A stretch of 64,000 bases of DNA from Diospyros lotus (GCF_014633365.1 NC_068347.1:36029717-36093716); one strand, 5' to 3'. Shown: positions 1 to 12,222, numbered from the stretch's first letter. Translations and numbers: made by a program. Notes: a model not told the origin generated them from the letters alone.

Positions 1-2330
1 CAAACACCTTTACCTCTTAAAACAATTGCCTCACTCAAAGGTAAGTATTCTGAATTCTGAATGCCCCCCCAATGCAACCTCATGTACAGCCTGCAATATT
101 TTCTTCATTTTTCAACTGCCATCAATACTGCTAGAAACTCCTTCTCATATATGCTAAGCCCCATGTGCCTAGGGCTCAATGCTTGGCTTAAGAATGCCAG
201 TGGCCTCCCTTCTTGTATCAATACTGCTCCAATTCATGCCCACATGCATCTATCTCCAAAACGAAGGGTTTGCTAAAATCAGGCAACCCTAAGATAGGTA
301 CTCGACTCATAGCCCCTTTTAACCTTTCAAAAGCTTCCTCTGCCTCTTGCTCCCAACTGAAACTTCCCTTCTTTAAGAGTTCTGTTAGGGGTTAAATGAT
401 GACCCCATAATCCTTCACAAACCAGCAGTAGTACCCGGTTAGCCCAAGAAATCCCCTCAAAGCCTCTACTATGATAGGTTTTGGCCAAGCCACCATAGCT
501 TCCTTACTTGGGTCTATGTTGACCACTTCCCCTACAATTACACGCCCCAAATACTCCACTTAACCTTGACAAAAAGCACACTTAGGACTCTTGATAAAGA
601 GTTGGTTAGACCTGAGGATCTCAAAGATGGTTCATAGGTGAGCCAAGTGCTAAAAAAAGGTGGGGATGTAGACAAGTATATCATCAAAGAATAACGGTAT
701 AAATCTTCGAAGATAAGGCTCAAAAATTTTGTTCATAAGGGATTCAGAGTGGCTAGCGCATTGGTGAGCCCAAATAGCATCACCAAAAATTCAAAATGTC
801 CATGGTGTGTTCTAAATGTTGTCTTGGGTATATCCTCGAACTACATTCTGATTTGGTGGTAGCCCGAGCGTAGGTCAAGCTTCGAAAAGAATTTGGCATG
901 GTGTAATTCATCCAAAAAGTCTTCCATAGGGGGTATAAGGAATTTGTCTTTAATGGTCATGGTATTAAGTTGGCGATAGTCCACACAAAAACGCCATGAT
1001 CCATCCATTTTCTTAACTAATAAGACTGGGGAGGCAAAAGAGCTCTAGCTAGGTCTTTTGATGGATTGTTATAGCATATCCCTAACCATTTTCTCAATCT
1101 CTGTCTTTTGGATTGGGGGATAATAGTAGGATCTAATGTTGATCGGTTCAATATTAGGTTTGAGGTTAATAGCATGGTCAAACAATCGGATAGGAGGAAG
1201 GGTTGTAGGTTCAATAAAAAGATCCTACAAACTCTATTAGCAATTTATCAAGAAGGTCTGAATTGTGCACCTGGTCAGGCATTCCTAGGGGTGTGCTGAT
1301 AGTTAGATAGAACTCCCCTTGCTCGACCTTGCTATTAAGGCCCTCCTCTATTGCCACCATAGAGAATAATTGTGTTAACTAGTTCCATTTACTCTTGAAT
1401 ACCTTTTGTAGCCTTCTTCCAGTGATCATCTTACAAGTTCTAGCTTTTCTTCCTCCCGTTAGCGTCATCTTCCTTCTTCTTTTTTAAAAAAGACCTCCAT
1501 CCGATTGAAATCAAAACTAATGGGACTCACCCCCTTCATCCAATCCACTCCAAGTACTACATCACAACCTCCCAATCTTTAAGAGTCTTAGATCAACTTC
1601 GAATTCCTCCCCCTGCATTTCTCAACAGAAACCATTGCATCCTGACTTACTTATCACCCGATTCTCATTACCCACTGTCACACTCAAGGGTGGGGTTCTA
1701 GAGAGTTGACACTTCAGCCTCCTAGTAGTGCCTTCATTTAGAAAATTGTGGGTACTCCCACTGTCCATTGATATCATGAGGCTGCAGTCCCTCACCTTCC
1801 CTTCTACTTTGATAATTTTGTTATTGGCTACCCCTTTCAGGGCATGTATAGAAATCTCTCCATTGTCCTCCTCCCCAAGTTCTTCACAAACACCCTTCTC
1901 TTCATCCTCCTGTAAGTCCACATCCTCTCCTTCTAACAATAGTATTTACCTTTTGCACTGATGTCTGGGATAATATTTATCCCTACACTGATAGCATAGG
2001 CCAGCAAGTCTCCTCTGCTCAATTAATTTCCCTCCATAAGGTGTTGTGTTGTGGCCTGAGTTTGATCCAGCCACATTCTTCGCTCCATTATTTCCCTTCA
2101 CTAACTCCCGATTATATAGCCTCTTCCTCCTTGGTTGGATGCCCCCAAAATCATGCCCTTTTGTTGTTGCGTTTGCTTCTTCATTAAAGCCTCCTCCACC
2201 ACCATCTCTTGCAACCGGGCACTCTCAGATGCCTATTCTACTGTTCGAGGCCTCATCATTTTAACCATTGGTCTAAGCTCCCCGCTAAGACCACTCATGA
2301 AACTTAACACAAAATAAACCTCCAAGAGGC
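1..2330 (-). mobile_element. Decayed Ty3/gypsy retrotransposon, gag end through RT/RNase H
   Basis: Read on the minus strand this is a broken gypsy polyprotein running from right to left. A CCHC-like knuckle (CYQCRDKYYPRHQC) lies near 1965-2010. A retropepsin-like segment with the motif DSGSTHNF lies at 1622-1939. Reverse transcriptase pieces read [10 protein letters not shown] and CVDYRQLNT near 960-1035, then GFLGLTGYY near 430-460. RNase H-like remnants lie at about 60-390. Several in-frame stops and frameshifts make it non-functional. The gag-protease part resembles the chromovirus in intron 2 (13920-27212), and its 2200-2300 stretch resembles the gag relic at 43200-44660, so all three are probably one family. 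The element continues beyond the left window edge. The family is clear; the exact ends are not. Confidence 0.85.
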
Positions 2331-2338
2331 ATTGTTGT

Positions 2339-2530
2339 TAAAATCCCAATTTTACGCATACGATTTTACGCTTCGGAGACCCCCAAACAATTCAAAATCT
2401 CATGCAAAATCCAATTTGGGGTAAAATCCTATAAAATCCCGATTTTACGTGTACGATTCTATAATTTTACGCTTCGAAGACCCCCCAAACGATTCAAATC
2501 CCATGCAAAATCGAATTTGGGGTTGGGTGC
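2339..2530. repeat. Two-copy tandem repeat, about 90-100 bp units
   Basis: Two head-to-tail copies of a block beginning AAAATCCCRATTTTACG and ending AAAATCSAATTTGGGG. Units start near 2339 and 2431 and differ by scattered substitutions and a short indel. The repeat interrupts the gag end of the gypsy relic, so it is probably a small secondary insertion or local duplication. No coding content is visible. Confidence 0.7.
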
Positions 2531-2730
2531 TCCATTAATTAATTACCGATTTGTCTTGATTTACTTATGCAATCAATGTTAAATTAAGTAAAAATTGCAA
2601 CTTAAATCTGATGGAGGACGTTGGAAGCATCCTCTAAAGAATTTTAATTATATTTTCAAGATTCCTCATGTGGGTACCCCTCCACCATTGATTCAACCCC
2701 AAAAGAGCCTCGGCCATAATCGAGCTCTGA

Positions 2731-3030
2731 TACCAAAGTTCTCACGGCCTAAGCCTGACAATGTTCTCCTTCCTAGTTCGATATGAATTGGGAAGAAAAC
2801 TCTCAAAGAACATAGTGTAGAATGAGAAAGAGAGAGAGAGAGAGCTGAGAGGGAAAGAGTAGAATTCTCTTCAATATTCTCAATGCCCAATCCATGGTAG
2901 TCGTTGGACATTTATACAAGTGGCCAAGATGGTGGAACCCTGTTAAGGCAGATTCTACACTCTTCTATGGTTATAACAATCTTCTGCCACCCTATAACCA
3001 CTTGCACATGGATAACCCCCTAATCTAACA
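2731..3030 (-). mobile_element. Probable 5' LTR with primer-binding site (minus strand)
   Basis: GCTCTGATACCA at about 2733-2744 is the complement of a methionine-initiator-tRNA primer-binding site. To its right, about 2756-3030, lies a segment that on the minus strand starts TGTTAGATTAGG, carries a TATA-like TTGTATAAATG and a CT-rich leader, and ends ACATTGTCA, like an LTR. It may belong to the gypsy relic on its left, whose N-terminal gag would then be deleted. The gap between LTR end and primer site (about a dozen bases) is larger than usual, so the boundary is approximate. No partner LTR lies inside the window. Confidence 0.5.
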
Positions 3031-4280
3031 AACTTTATAATAGTAAAAAGTTATAGCAATAAAAATTTAAAAAAATTCCATGAATCCAATTCTTCTCGTG
3101 ACATTATGCATATTCCAAAATCTATCTATCATCATACCTAGTGCCTAAAATGCACCATTTTTCAACAATTTGTATAATCCGAGAATAAGAAACATTTACG
3201 GTATCATATCATAATCACCATGCATATGTTTCTCCCAGTAGGATGAAAATATTTCATACAATTAGAACAATTTGCATATTATTCAAAAAATCACATGTAA
3301 AGATCAGGTATAAGTTACGCATGAGGCAGTATATACGTGAAAGAACATAAGTTAAACATAACATAATCTTTCTACTCGCCTGGAAAGGACTAACTCGAGT
3401 CTGAACCTGGGGAGGAAGTTGAGTAAAATCCTAGAAACCTGGCCCTACAACAAACAGAATAAGGGGTCAAAATCGACGGTCAAGATTAAACAGGTTAAAC
3501 TTGGGTTCTGGGCCGACCCAAGGGCTACCACAAATGGGCCAGATCCAGCCCAACACGTTGGTCTGGCCCCTGAACCAGCTGGGCCCGCCAACCCCCAAAA
3601 AAAAGCCTAAACCAGCCATAACAGCCGCCGGCGACGACCGCTGCCGGCTGGCGATTTCCATGATCAAAGCTTACGCTGTGAAACACCAAGCCATGGGGGT
3701 TAATATCCAAAAATGGGGCAGATCTAACGGCTGGATTTCCGTAGATCTAATTTCTAATTTTCGGCCACAATTGAAAACGCACTGCCAGCCGCCGCCGGCA
3801 TTTTTCCGGCGATCCGAGGCAACCACTCGACACCCTTACCCCAGTCGACCAACATACCCAAAAATCAGCAAGATCCGACGGCCGGATCTTCGTAGATGTA
3901 AGTTTTAATTTCAGGCCAGACACCCAAATCGCGCGCATAAATGTATATATAATGGATCTATGAAAAATTCGCCGATGAAACTAAAAGACTTACCTACTTC
4001 TAGATCGAGGCCACTTTCATGGTGAAAATGCGGTCGGATCTAAGATCGGGCGGTTGGATTTTGCAAAATCGGTGATTTACAGTGGGTGTATTTGAGAGAA
4101 ACTTCAAGAGAAAAAATGGAAGAGCGAGAGAGAGAGCAAAAGTGGCGGGCGGGCCTCTCCTCGCCCCCCCCCCCCCCCCCCCCAAAAAAAAAAAAAATTT
4201 ATTGCCGACCCGTTTCAAAACGGGTCGGCCCTCCTTTCTTGGTGGCGGGATCCGACCGGATCCGGCTGCCTCTTTTTATC
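3031..4280. repeat. Unclassified GC-richer repeat block with homopolymer tract
   Basis: No gene is supported here. From about 3400 the sequence is GC-rich, with repeated phrases of the type GATCTACGGAAATCC and GGATCTTCGTAG. The same phrases recur in opposite orientation near 50390-50580, which marks this as a dispersed repeat, probably LTR or leader DNA of an unassigned retroelement. A run of C followed directly by a run of A lies at about 4166-4197. Short open frames across the block have low-complexity translations and match nothing I recognise. Confidence 0.5.
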
Positions 4281-6297
4281 TTTTAATATATAAATATATC
4301 ATTTTATATACTTCATATTTGTTATATTTACTATTTATTATTATTTTTATTTATTTTATTTTTTTGGTTTTTACAATATAAGTGCACATATACTTATTTA
4401 TTTGTATTTGTGATGCATACTTACATATATGCAAGCATGTCTACATAAATATATGTATATGTGTATATATTGTTGAGAAATTTGTGTTTTAATTTATTGA
4501 AAAAATATTTATTATAAAATATAAATAAACAAATATATTTAATAAATTTCATTATTTGATGATACTCAAAATATTTCGAAAAACTCTTAAGGTTGAACGA
4601 TTTTATATTGAGTTAATAGTAATAAAAAGCTAAGTATTTTTATTTTTTTGTAATTTTATCTAAATATTTCAATTTTGATAATAGTGTCCCGATTTAATCC
4701 ATTGAGTGTAATTTAATCTCAAACTCGAATTTGATTGGAGAGGCGTACGCCTTTGTTCAGATGGCACACCATCTGACATTTTTAAACATTTTGAGTGAAT
4801 CCCAAGTGTACACGTATAAACAAATAAAAATAAAATATTATAAAAAATATATATCTATGTTAAATATATATATATATATACACGCACAAAAATAATGAAA
4901 GACAAGGGATGGATGGCGATGACAACGAAAATTTAGTGAGAGAACAAAACAAAGGTTAATGACGAATACCACATTTGGGAGATCGTCGCCACAACATCAA
5001 ATATAGCAAAGCTCTTTGGGAGACCGACTAGGAGTACGTGTAATACCCTTAAATTTTATGAATAAAATAATTAATTTCTAGACCTAAGGTGGGCAAATCA
5101 GTATTTTCTTAAATCTTTGAAGTCAAAATGTTACGAAACTAAATGTACCATATTATATCCATAATGTACAATATATATATATAAAAGAAAATAAAAATAG
5201 GAAAAAGGAATAGATAAAAATATATATATATAATAAATAAGAAAAAATAATACTTCAATATTTGTGCAGTTAGAGTATGAAAAATCAGGGTCAATTCATT
5301 GTCTAGGTTTAGTTAAGCCAAAATCAAGGTGAGGGTTATTTCCCAGCATAATACAAAAACACCTTGTTGGGCATCTTATCATGAGATATGATGCTTCATG
5401 CATATAGAAATGCATTAATATGATATGTTGTGATACATATGTACATTATTTAAATGTTGGCACGCATCGCATGGAATGGTGGTATTGCTAATCTATCACG
5501 GATGTTTGAAGCACATATTGTCCTTTGAAATAAGGTCGCATAAATGATAATTAGCATATAAGGAAAATGATATCTACTGCACTTGACATATCATGCATGA
5601 AATTTTATAAAACCTCACTTAAATGATTCACCATCTAGCTGGATTATATCCTTCAAATATTCTCATATTCTAAGTAATTCAAGCCAGGCAAAAAACAAGG
5701 AGACCATTGAAGAATAAGCTAGCAAGTGTCAATTTTTAAGTTTTATGTAAATTATATTGATGTATACTTTACTTTCATTGATTGTATGACTCTACAGTTT
5801 AATGTTACTAGTGAAAATAAATGTACCATTTATTCTATGTTAAATGTGCAAGATTTAGGTTTCGATCCACTTCTTAGAAATATATGATTAGCTAAGTTAG
5901 ATATATTAGTACTCTAATATCCCACATTTTCTAAATGACTCAATTATAATTTAACTTGGGTCGTAAGTGAAATTTTCGATAAATTGGGATTATAATATAA
6001 TTTCTCACAATTATAAGTTACCGAATCAACTACAGGGAGTGCTCTGGAGCTCAGATACCTAAGGAAATGGATATAGGATTGACAAGGGTTTCGGGATGTG
6101 AATTATGGCATCGAAAGAAATTGGATCAAAAATTATTTTTCGGTACAGTTATATTTCAGGCTGAAAAATCGAATTGTTGTATGAGACTTTTGGGAAGTCA
6201 TCAAAACTCTAAGGGGGCTCCAATTTACGTAAGGAAATAAAATAAGTTTTAGGTAATTCAATTACCTATAAATTATTTGCATGAAAATTATCAATTA
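4281..6297. other. AT-rich intergenic DNA, possible degraded LTR from about 5040
   Basis: No coding sequence is supported. 4281-5038 is AT-rich with short TA microsatellites near 4868-4880. From 5040 a stretch beginning TGTAATACCCTTAAATTTT looks like the start of a gypsy-type LTR, and 5980-6240 keeps phrases common in such LTRs. I could not find a matching end or target-site duplication, so this part stays tentative. Confidence 0.35.
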
Positions 6298-7094
6298 AGG
6301 GTGTTTGATTGACTTAATTTTTTACGTAGAATTTGTTGTACTTTTCTAACTTTTGTATTTGATTACCACTATTTTTCATGGAATTAGTTATTTGTTTAAA
6401 AATAATTTAATGGGACTAAAAAATGAACAAAAAAACTCAAAATAAATTTAAATGAAAAAAATTGAACAAAAACTCACATAAACAAATGATGTGGCTGGAA
6501 AATGAAAACATGGGATAAAGCAAAATTAAAAACTCCAAAAGCAAGCATATGTTATGAATGCAGGGGAGCTCGGAAGGGGGCTAAAAAACATAAAATAAGG
6601 GGTCAAAAGTTGAAGAGGAAGATGAATAACGGTCTGGAATGGCAGTGAATATGAACAGCAGTCAACAGCCGAAGAGGAAGATGAACAGTGGTCGGCAGAG
6701 ATGGAGATGAATAGGAAAGAGAAAGGTCGGCGACGAACAGGAAAGGGAAGGGCTGGTGACGAACATGAAGAGGATCTCAGAGGTCGATCGAAAACCTTGC
6801 GATGGACAAATAAGAAGATTGCGACAATCAAGAAAAAGATCTCAAAGGTATTTAGCAAAGATGGCGACGAACACGGTGGGCTGCTTCTCAAATTTCAATT
6901 CCCTATAAAAGTTTTTCCAACCCCCCCTCAAGAATTAGTTTTCCAGCAAAAGTTGGAATTGGCCATCACGTGACCAAAAGATGGAAATAATTTTTCATGA
7001 AAATTTTGGGTAATCAAATACATCAAAACTTTAAAATTTTAATGGAAAATGACTATTTTTCATAAAAAATGTGGCCAATCAAATAGGGCCTCTC
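6298..7094. mobile_element. Harbinger/Tourist-like MITE, about 797 bp
   Basis: The left end reads AGGGTGTTTGATTGA. The right end reads CCAATCAAATAGGGCC, an imperfect inverted copy. A TTA trinucleotide flanks each side (6295-6297 and 7095-7097), matching the 3-bp TTA/TAA target preference of PIF/Harbinger elements. The interior has a purine-rich stretch (6650-6860) but no transposase. The open frame in it (6701-6973) is low-complexity and I do not treat it as a gene. Confidence 0.55.
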
Positions 7095-7719
7095 TTAGTG
7101 GGAATTATTTGTTCAAGATCCTAGATTCACCATGTTCTCTATGAAGTTTGATTTAGTGAACTGATTATAAAATTTAAATTTGGTATCAGATTAAGTTATT
7201 TGAATAAGTAATTTCTCCATTAATTTTAATATACACGATTTCAAATTGTGATCGTTGTGCGTTAAACTTTGTGTGCTTGGCATATTTGGCATTGTGAATT
7301 CATAAAGTTTGATTTATTGAGATTTGCATGGTTATGATTATCTTTCTTAAAGTTAATGCACAAAATGTATTCGTCATGGTTATGATTATCTTTCTTAAAG
7401 TTAATGCACAAAATGTGTTCGTCGATTTCTTAAAGTTAATTGACAAATGTCATGATGTTTTGGGTTTAGTATTATATATTATAGTGGTGTTTTTGATTAA
7501 TTAAGTGATTGTCTTATATTTTATTAATGCTGAAATTTTTATGAGGTCTATATGTATGACGTTATGTTTGTTTATAGTTTGTAGCTTCAAAATTAAGATG
7601 TTTAGACATCCAAAAAATGTTTTGTAGTATTAATTTTGTTAATAATATTTATTTGTAGTATTTATTTAGACATCCAAAAAATCTGTTTTTCAAAATATCT
7701 TTGGTTTGTTTTTTTACTA
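7095..7719. other. AT-rich spacer with a short local duplication
   Basis: No gene is seen. Around 7329-7424 a phrase (GGTTATGATTATCTTTC plus the following AAGTTAATGCACAAAATG) occurs twice in tandem, with a period of about 50 bp. The rest is plain AT-rich DNA. Confidence 0.5.
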
Positions 7720-8945
7720 TCTTTATATATATAAAAGTAGGATAGTCTTGAAAAAAGAAATTTCTCCCAAAACTTGCATTAATGATTTACAATTAATACT
7801 TATTGCATTAATAATTTACATTTTGTAATTTGCATTAATAATTTAAAATTTTCAATTACTTTGAAATAATAAGTAGTAATAAAATTTTCTCCCAAATTAA
7901 TGATTTGCGTTTAGTACTTATTATTGAACTAATAATTTACATTTTATAATTTGCATCTTTATATATATAAAAGTATGATAGTCTTCAAAAAAAAAATTTC
8001 CCTCCAAAACTTGCATTAATGATTTACAATTAATACTTATTATATTAATAATTTATTTTTTGTAATTTGCATTAATAATTTAAAATTTTCAATTACTTTG
8101 AAATAATAAGTAATAATAAAATTTTCTCCCAAAACTTGCATTAATGATTTGCATTTAATACTTATTGCATTAATAATTTACATTTTGTAATTTGCATCTT
8201 TATATATATAAAAGTAGGATAGTCTTCAAAAAAGAAATTTCCCCCAATAACTTGCATTAATGATTTACAATTAATACTTATTGCATTAATAATTTAAAAT
8301 TTTCAATTGCTTTGAAATAATAAGTAGGAATAAAATTTTCTCCCAAATTAATGATTTGCGTTTAGTACTTATTGAATTAATAATTTACATTTTGTAATTT
8401 GCATTTTATATATATAAAAGTATGATAGTCTTCAAAAAAGAAATTTCCCTCCAAAACTTGCATTAATGATTTACAATTAATACTTATTGCATTAATAGTT
8501 TGCATTTTGTAATTTTCATTAATAATTTAAAATTTTCAATTGCTTTGAAATAATAAGTAGTAATAAATTTTTCCCCCAAAACTTGCATTAATGATTTGCG
8601 TTTAGTACTTATTGCATTAATAATTTACATTTTGTAATTTGCATCTTTATATATATATATAAAAGTAAGATAGTCTTGAAAAAAGAAATTTCCCTTCAAA
8701 ACTTGCATTAATGATTTACAATTAATACTGATTGAATTAATAATTTGTATTTTGTAATTTGCATTAATAATTTAAATCTTTCAATTGCTTTGAAATAATA
8801 AGTAGTAATAAAATTTTCTCCCAAAACTTGTATTAATGATTTGCATTTAATACTTATTGCATTAATAATTTACATTTTGTAATTTGCATTAATAATTTAA
8901 ATCTTTCAATTGTTTTGAAATAATATGTACTAATTATTGTAAAAT
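7720..8945 (+). repeat. Tandem array, five units of about 206-245 bp
   Basis: The anchor GATAGTCTT occurs at 7741, 7977, 8218, 8424 and 8669, giving periods of 236, 241, 206 and 245 bp. Each unit begins with TTTATATATATAAAAGTA-type sequence, like the Helitron 5' end, and continues with TTGCATTAATGATTT-type AT-rich sequence. The third unit lacks about 35 bp. Within a unit the phrase around TTAATAATTTACATTTTG is itself repeated in variant form. The array ends near 8945 and the rest of the Helitron is single-copy. Confidence 0.85.
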
Positions 8946-9746
8946 TAATAATAAATTTTAAATATACGAGTTTTTCAATACTAATTGTTTTGTATTAAAT
9001 TTGCATGAGTTTTATGAAAAATATTAATAGACAACTTAAACTATTAATTAAGTAATAGAAAAGTATCTATTTATTTAAAATATTATTTTTATATTTTTAT
9101 TCTATGTATATTTATTTAATATTAAAATATGATAGTTAAATAAAGTATTTTGCCAAGTGTCAATCAATGGTGAATTTTTTTCCTCAAAATTTTGCATTAA
9201 ATCAAAGGTAGTGATTAATTAATTATTAATTACTTTAATAATTATATTATAGTCTTGAAAATGTGATGTCTTAACAAATTCATAAAAAATTATTTATGGT
9301 TGTCAAATACTAGGGTTTTTCAATGCTAATTAATATTTAAAGTATCACATTTTTAAGACTACGGAAGAAATCAAAATTTATTTTTTTTAAATTTTGTTAT
9401 TATTGAAAAAACTTATTCTTACTCATATTTAAGAGTTTTAATTTATATTTATAATTTATATATAATAAATAGAAAATAACGAACTTCATGGAAATATTAT
9501 AGATTTTATAATATTTATTTATAAATAAATATAATATAATAAAAAAAATTATAAGTATATTGAATTAAAAGTGTTCTCCATCAACATATTGAATAGTGAA
9601 TAATTAAGTAAATTTAAATTTTTTCAACATGATTAAAGATTAAAAAAATTATAATTATCAATTTTGTTAAAATTATTTAAAATAATAAATTTATTTTTTT
9701 ATTTTTAAATTAAACTCTCCCATATATCACACGGGTTGACCACTAG
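7720..9746 (+). mobile_element. Non-autonomous Helitron with amplified 5' terminus
   Basis: The element starts TCTTTATATATATAAAAG at 7720 after an A. It ends ACCACTAG at 9746 before a T, which is the A/T insertion site of Helitrons. Just before the end lies CCCATATATCACACGGG, a decayed version of the GC-rich 3' hairpin that precedes the CTRR end in plant Helitrons. Two bases of its left arm look changed G to A, which weakens the pairing. No Rep/helicase is encoded, so it would depend on an autonomous partner. The first 1.2 kb is a tandem array, described separately, whose every unit restarts with the 5'-terminal sequence. Confidence 0.7.
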
Positions 9747-10281
9747 TTTTCTTTAACAAAAAAGTGACATCCCTTGTATTAATATTATTAACAAATATAA
9801 TACATTTACAGTTTGAGGAATGCAAAATAATAAACCAAAATACATTATCTACAAATTTGTAATTTATCTAAAAATTTGTTAATAGACCGAAATACATTAA
9901 TATTTTTATAATTTATTTTAAAATTTGAAGAAAAAAAGAGGACCGTTAATGTATGAATTTGATCTAATCAATTAGTTAAATTGAATTAAGGAATGCCGAT
10001 TAAATAATGTTACAATGATGGTATTTACTATTTATACATTAAAAATACTAAAATAGGTCAAATTGTAGAAATGAGCAAATGTTTTAAAATATAAAACACA
10101 ATATGAAAATATATTGTAAATATATTTGTATTGATATTATTAACAAATATAATATGTTTGTATTAATATTATTAACAATTATAATACATTTGTATTAAAT
10201 TAAAATCAAAACTAATTATATAATACTTTTTTGTAAAAAAAATAGAGTAAAAAATCACTCTATTATGTTTGTATGTAAATG
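9747..10281. other. AT-rich spacer
   Basis: Very AT-rich sequence with imperfect repeats of TATTAACAAATATAATA near 9785, 10137 and 10169. No coding or RNA gene signal is visible. Confidence 0.5.
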
Positions 10282-10543
10282 ATATCCCTTGTTTTAATTT
10301 GGTTAGTAATACATAAAAGCCAACACAAAATAGAACCAAATAGGATAATTCGACACACTCCATTACAAATTCCAACTGAGGAAAAGATTTCAACTTTTAC
10401 CTCATTTACACAATATCCCTTGTTTTAATTCAGTTAGTAGTACATAAAAGCCAACACAAAATAGAACCAAATAGGATAATTTGACACACTCTATTACAAA
10501 TTCCAACCCAGGAAAGGATTTCAACTTTTCCTTCATTTACATA
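10282..10543. repeat. 131-bp tandem duplication
   Basis: Two adjacent copies start at ATATCCCTTGTTTTAATT (10282 and 10413). They share ACATAAAAGCCAACACAA and the following segment through GGATTTCAACTTTT with a handful of substitutions. The open frames overlapping it (10172-10393 minus, 10481-10681 plus) do not look like proteins. Confidence 0.85.
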
Positions 10544-11350
10544 ACTACCAACAAAATGTCAAATGAAATCAAAAGAAAAACAACCGAAAATTTCAATTCC
10601 AAAAAAAGTCAGAGATTGGTATATGTATGGGTGTGTGTATATACATATACACAACAAACATCACATACATTTGAGATCTGACCGCAGTAGCGAAAGACGA
10701 AGGGAGGGGGTGGGTATGTGAGAGAGAGAAAGAAAGAGGTCGCGAGTGAGTGGGTAAGTGAGAGAAAGAGAGGTTGCCGCCATCAGCCGTTTGCTGCAGC
10801 GGGCGACTTTCTACGCCTCTGCTACTTTGACCCTACTACTTCTGGCCGCCAAGCGTTGCCGTATCCAACTGCGCCTCCAACCTCCTCACCCAGTTGCTGC
10901 ATTGGCTCTCTGTTGCGAGGCCACCTCGCTCGTTGCATTGTTAGGCTCCATCGTCGTTGGAATTGGCCTCATTGGCCACTGTTTGGCCTTTAACTCCCTT
11001 ACCCACTGCTTGCTTTTTATATATATCTGTATATATATAGAGAGAGAGATTAGGGGTTGGCCATTGTGGGTGGATGGGTATGTGTGTGTATATTATTATA
11101 TGTATATGACAAGGGCTGGAGAGGGGGATGGGTGGGTGGGTGGGAGGGAGAGAGAGAAAGAGAAGGGGCTAGAGACGGTGGGTGGGAGGGAGAGAGGAAG
11201 AGAGAGAAGGAGAGAGACACTGAGATGTTGTGTTGGGCGGGAAAATTTTGAATCTTAACCATTAAATGTTTAAAAATTAATCTCAGCCATTAAAATGTCT
11301 TGCTTTGAAATATTTTCAAAAACCATCGTATCTTATTATATAGATATAGA
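10544..11350. other. Purine-rich and GT/GA microsatellite region, no gene
   Basis: Contains GAGA-rich tracts near 10710-10790 and 11130-11215, a less biased stretch at 10790-11020, and TA/GT repeats at 11019-11110. An open frame of 166 codons (10758-11258) exists, but its ends are built from GAGA and GT repeats and it resembles no family I know. I therefore do not call a gene. It could be transcribed non-coding DNA or part of a repeat. Confidence 0.5.
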
Positions 11351-11492
11351 TGGTTGACTAGCCTCCTTATTTAGATTTATTCGCCAAAACCCTAAAAAAA
11401 ATTCCCAATTTGGTTAGACAATAAAGTGGCATGGAGAGTAAGTGGTGTGAATTTGGTGAGGCGGCAGTCAGTGAAATACTCATGGAATGTCA
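11351..11492 (+). repeat. 142-bp segment duplicated in PAB1 intron 2
   Basis: From TGGTTGACTAGCCTCC to CTCATGGAATGTCA this segment matches 13720-13861 at roughly nine of ten positions by eye, in the same orientation. It is either a dispersed repeat or a duplicated piece of intron DNA placed upstream of the gene. No open frame is shared. Confidence 0.8.
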
Positions 11493-12006
11493 GCATGCAA
11501 AAACTAGGCCCCCTGAAAGCTGACGTTGGTATGGATGAACTTCTGTTTCCATTTCTCAATTTTGTTTTTATTATTTTGACAGTGAAAACAGAAAATGGCA
11601 TTTGATTACTCAGTTTTTATTTCCAAGAATTCTGAAAACTTTTCAAAAGTTTTACAAAACAAAGGTATTTTAACAATTTTTATTTTGTATTAATTTTCTT
11701 CCCTTCCCCACACAACCATTCACCAGAATCTCAACAGAGCTGTTTGCCAGCGACCTTACTCCAGTTGGGAGCCATCTCAGCAACTTGCCAGAGGCAGTGA
11801 AGTTGGGGAGAAAATGCAACAGTAAAAAAAAAAAAAAATTGAACATAAAAGCATGGGAGTCAAACATGTTCAGTTTTGATTTTTGCAAATGAAGATGAAA
11901 ACTTTTCACAAAATAAAAAATGAAAGCTTCATCAAACCACCCCTAAATAAATGTTCCACAAATCTTGTATTATTTGAAAGCAGAACAAGTGGCAAGATAT
12001 ACACAC
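11493..12006. other. Spacer, possible MITE remnant
   Basis: AT-rich, with a run of A at 11826-11838. The phrases TTTGATTACTCAG (11602) and CATCAAACCACCCC (11930) resemble MITE ends but do not pair convincingly. No gene is supported. Confidence 0.3.
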
Positions 12007-12222
12007 CTGGTACTAAAGTCCAGTCAGCAGCAAAAGCTGCAGGAATTGCAGCAGCAGGAACTACATCACCGGAACACTGACATCACTAATTTGGCCACCC
12101 CACTGATCGCTGATACCACCATAGGCAACAGCTCCATAATCTCCATAGTCTGGGGCAGCAGGTGTTTCCTCTTCCTATTGTTGCTTTACTTCCTCAGACT
12201 CCCCGTAGAAAAACAAATCCAT
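12007..12222 (-). pseudogene. Broken exon resembling 40S ribosomal protein SA (RPSA) C-terminal region
   Basis: On the minus strand, ATG at 12222 starts MDLFFYGESEEVKQQ. After an in-frame stop it continues EEETPAAPDYGDYGAVAYGG and then SDQWGGQISDVSVP. After a frame change it reads VPAAAIPAAFAADWT. Plant RPSA, the small-subunit ribosomal protein of the S2 family, has a C-terminal region of this type: LFFYREPEE, an acidic run, PDYG repeats, DQW, then alanine/proline-rich sequence with DW. The fragment is preceded by an AG acceptor (TTCTGGTCACAG, complement at 12223-12234) and followed by CCAG/GTGTGT. It therefore keeps exon borders and is not an intronless retrocopy. A stop and a frameshift make it non-functional. 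The rest of the RPSA gene is not visible nearby. The family call rests on my recognition of the motif order. Confidence 0.65.

Noticed and set aside
3501..3908. 135-codon plus-strand open frame
   Set aside because: It lies inside a dispersed repeat, has a proline/arginine-rich translation from GC-rich repeat DNA, and overlaps open frames on both strands.
7720..8945. CRISPR-like or centromeric satellite array
   Set aside because: The units are 206-245 bp with no spacers and begin with a Helitron-type 5' end. Five copies are too few for a satellite call.
10758..11258. 166-codon open frame upstream of PAB1
   Set aside because: Its ends are built from GAGA and GT simple repeats, and it has no recognisable domain or conserved neighbour. 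Chance openness in low-complexity DNA explains it.
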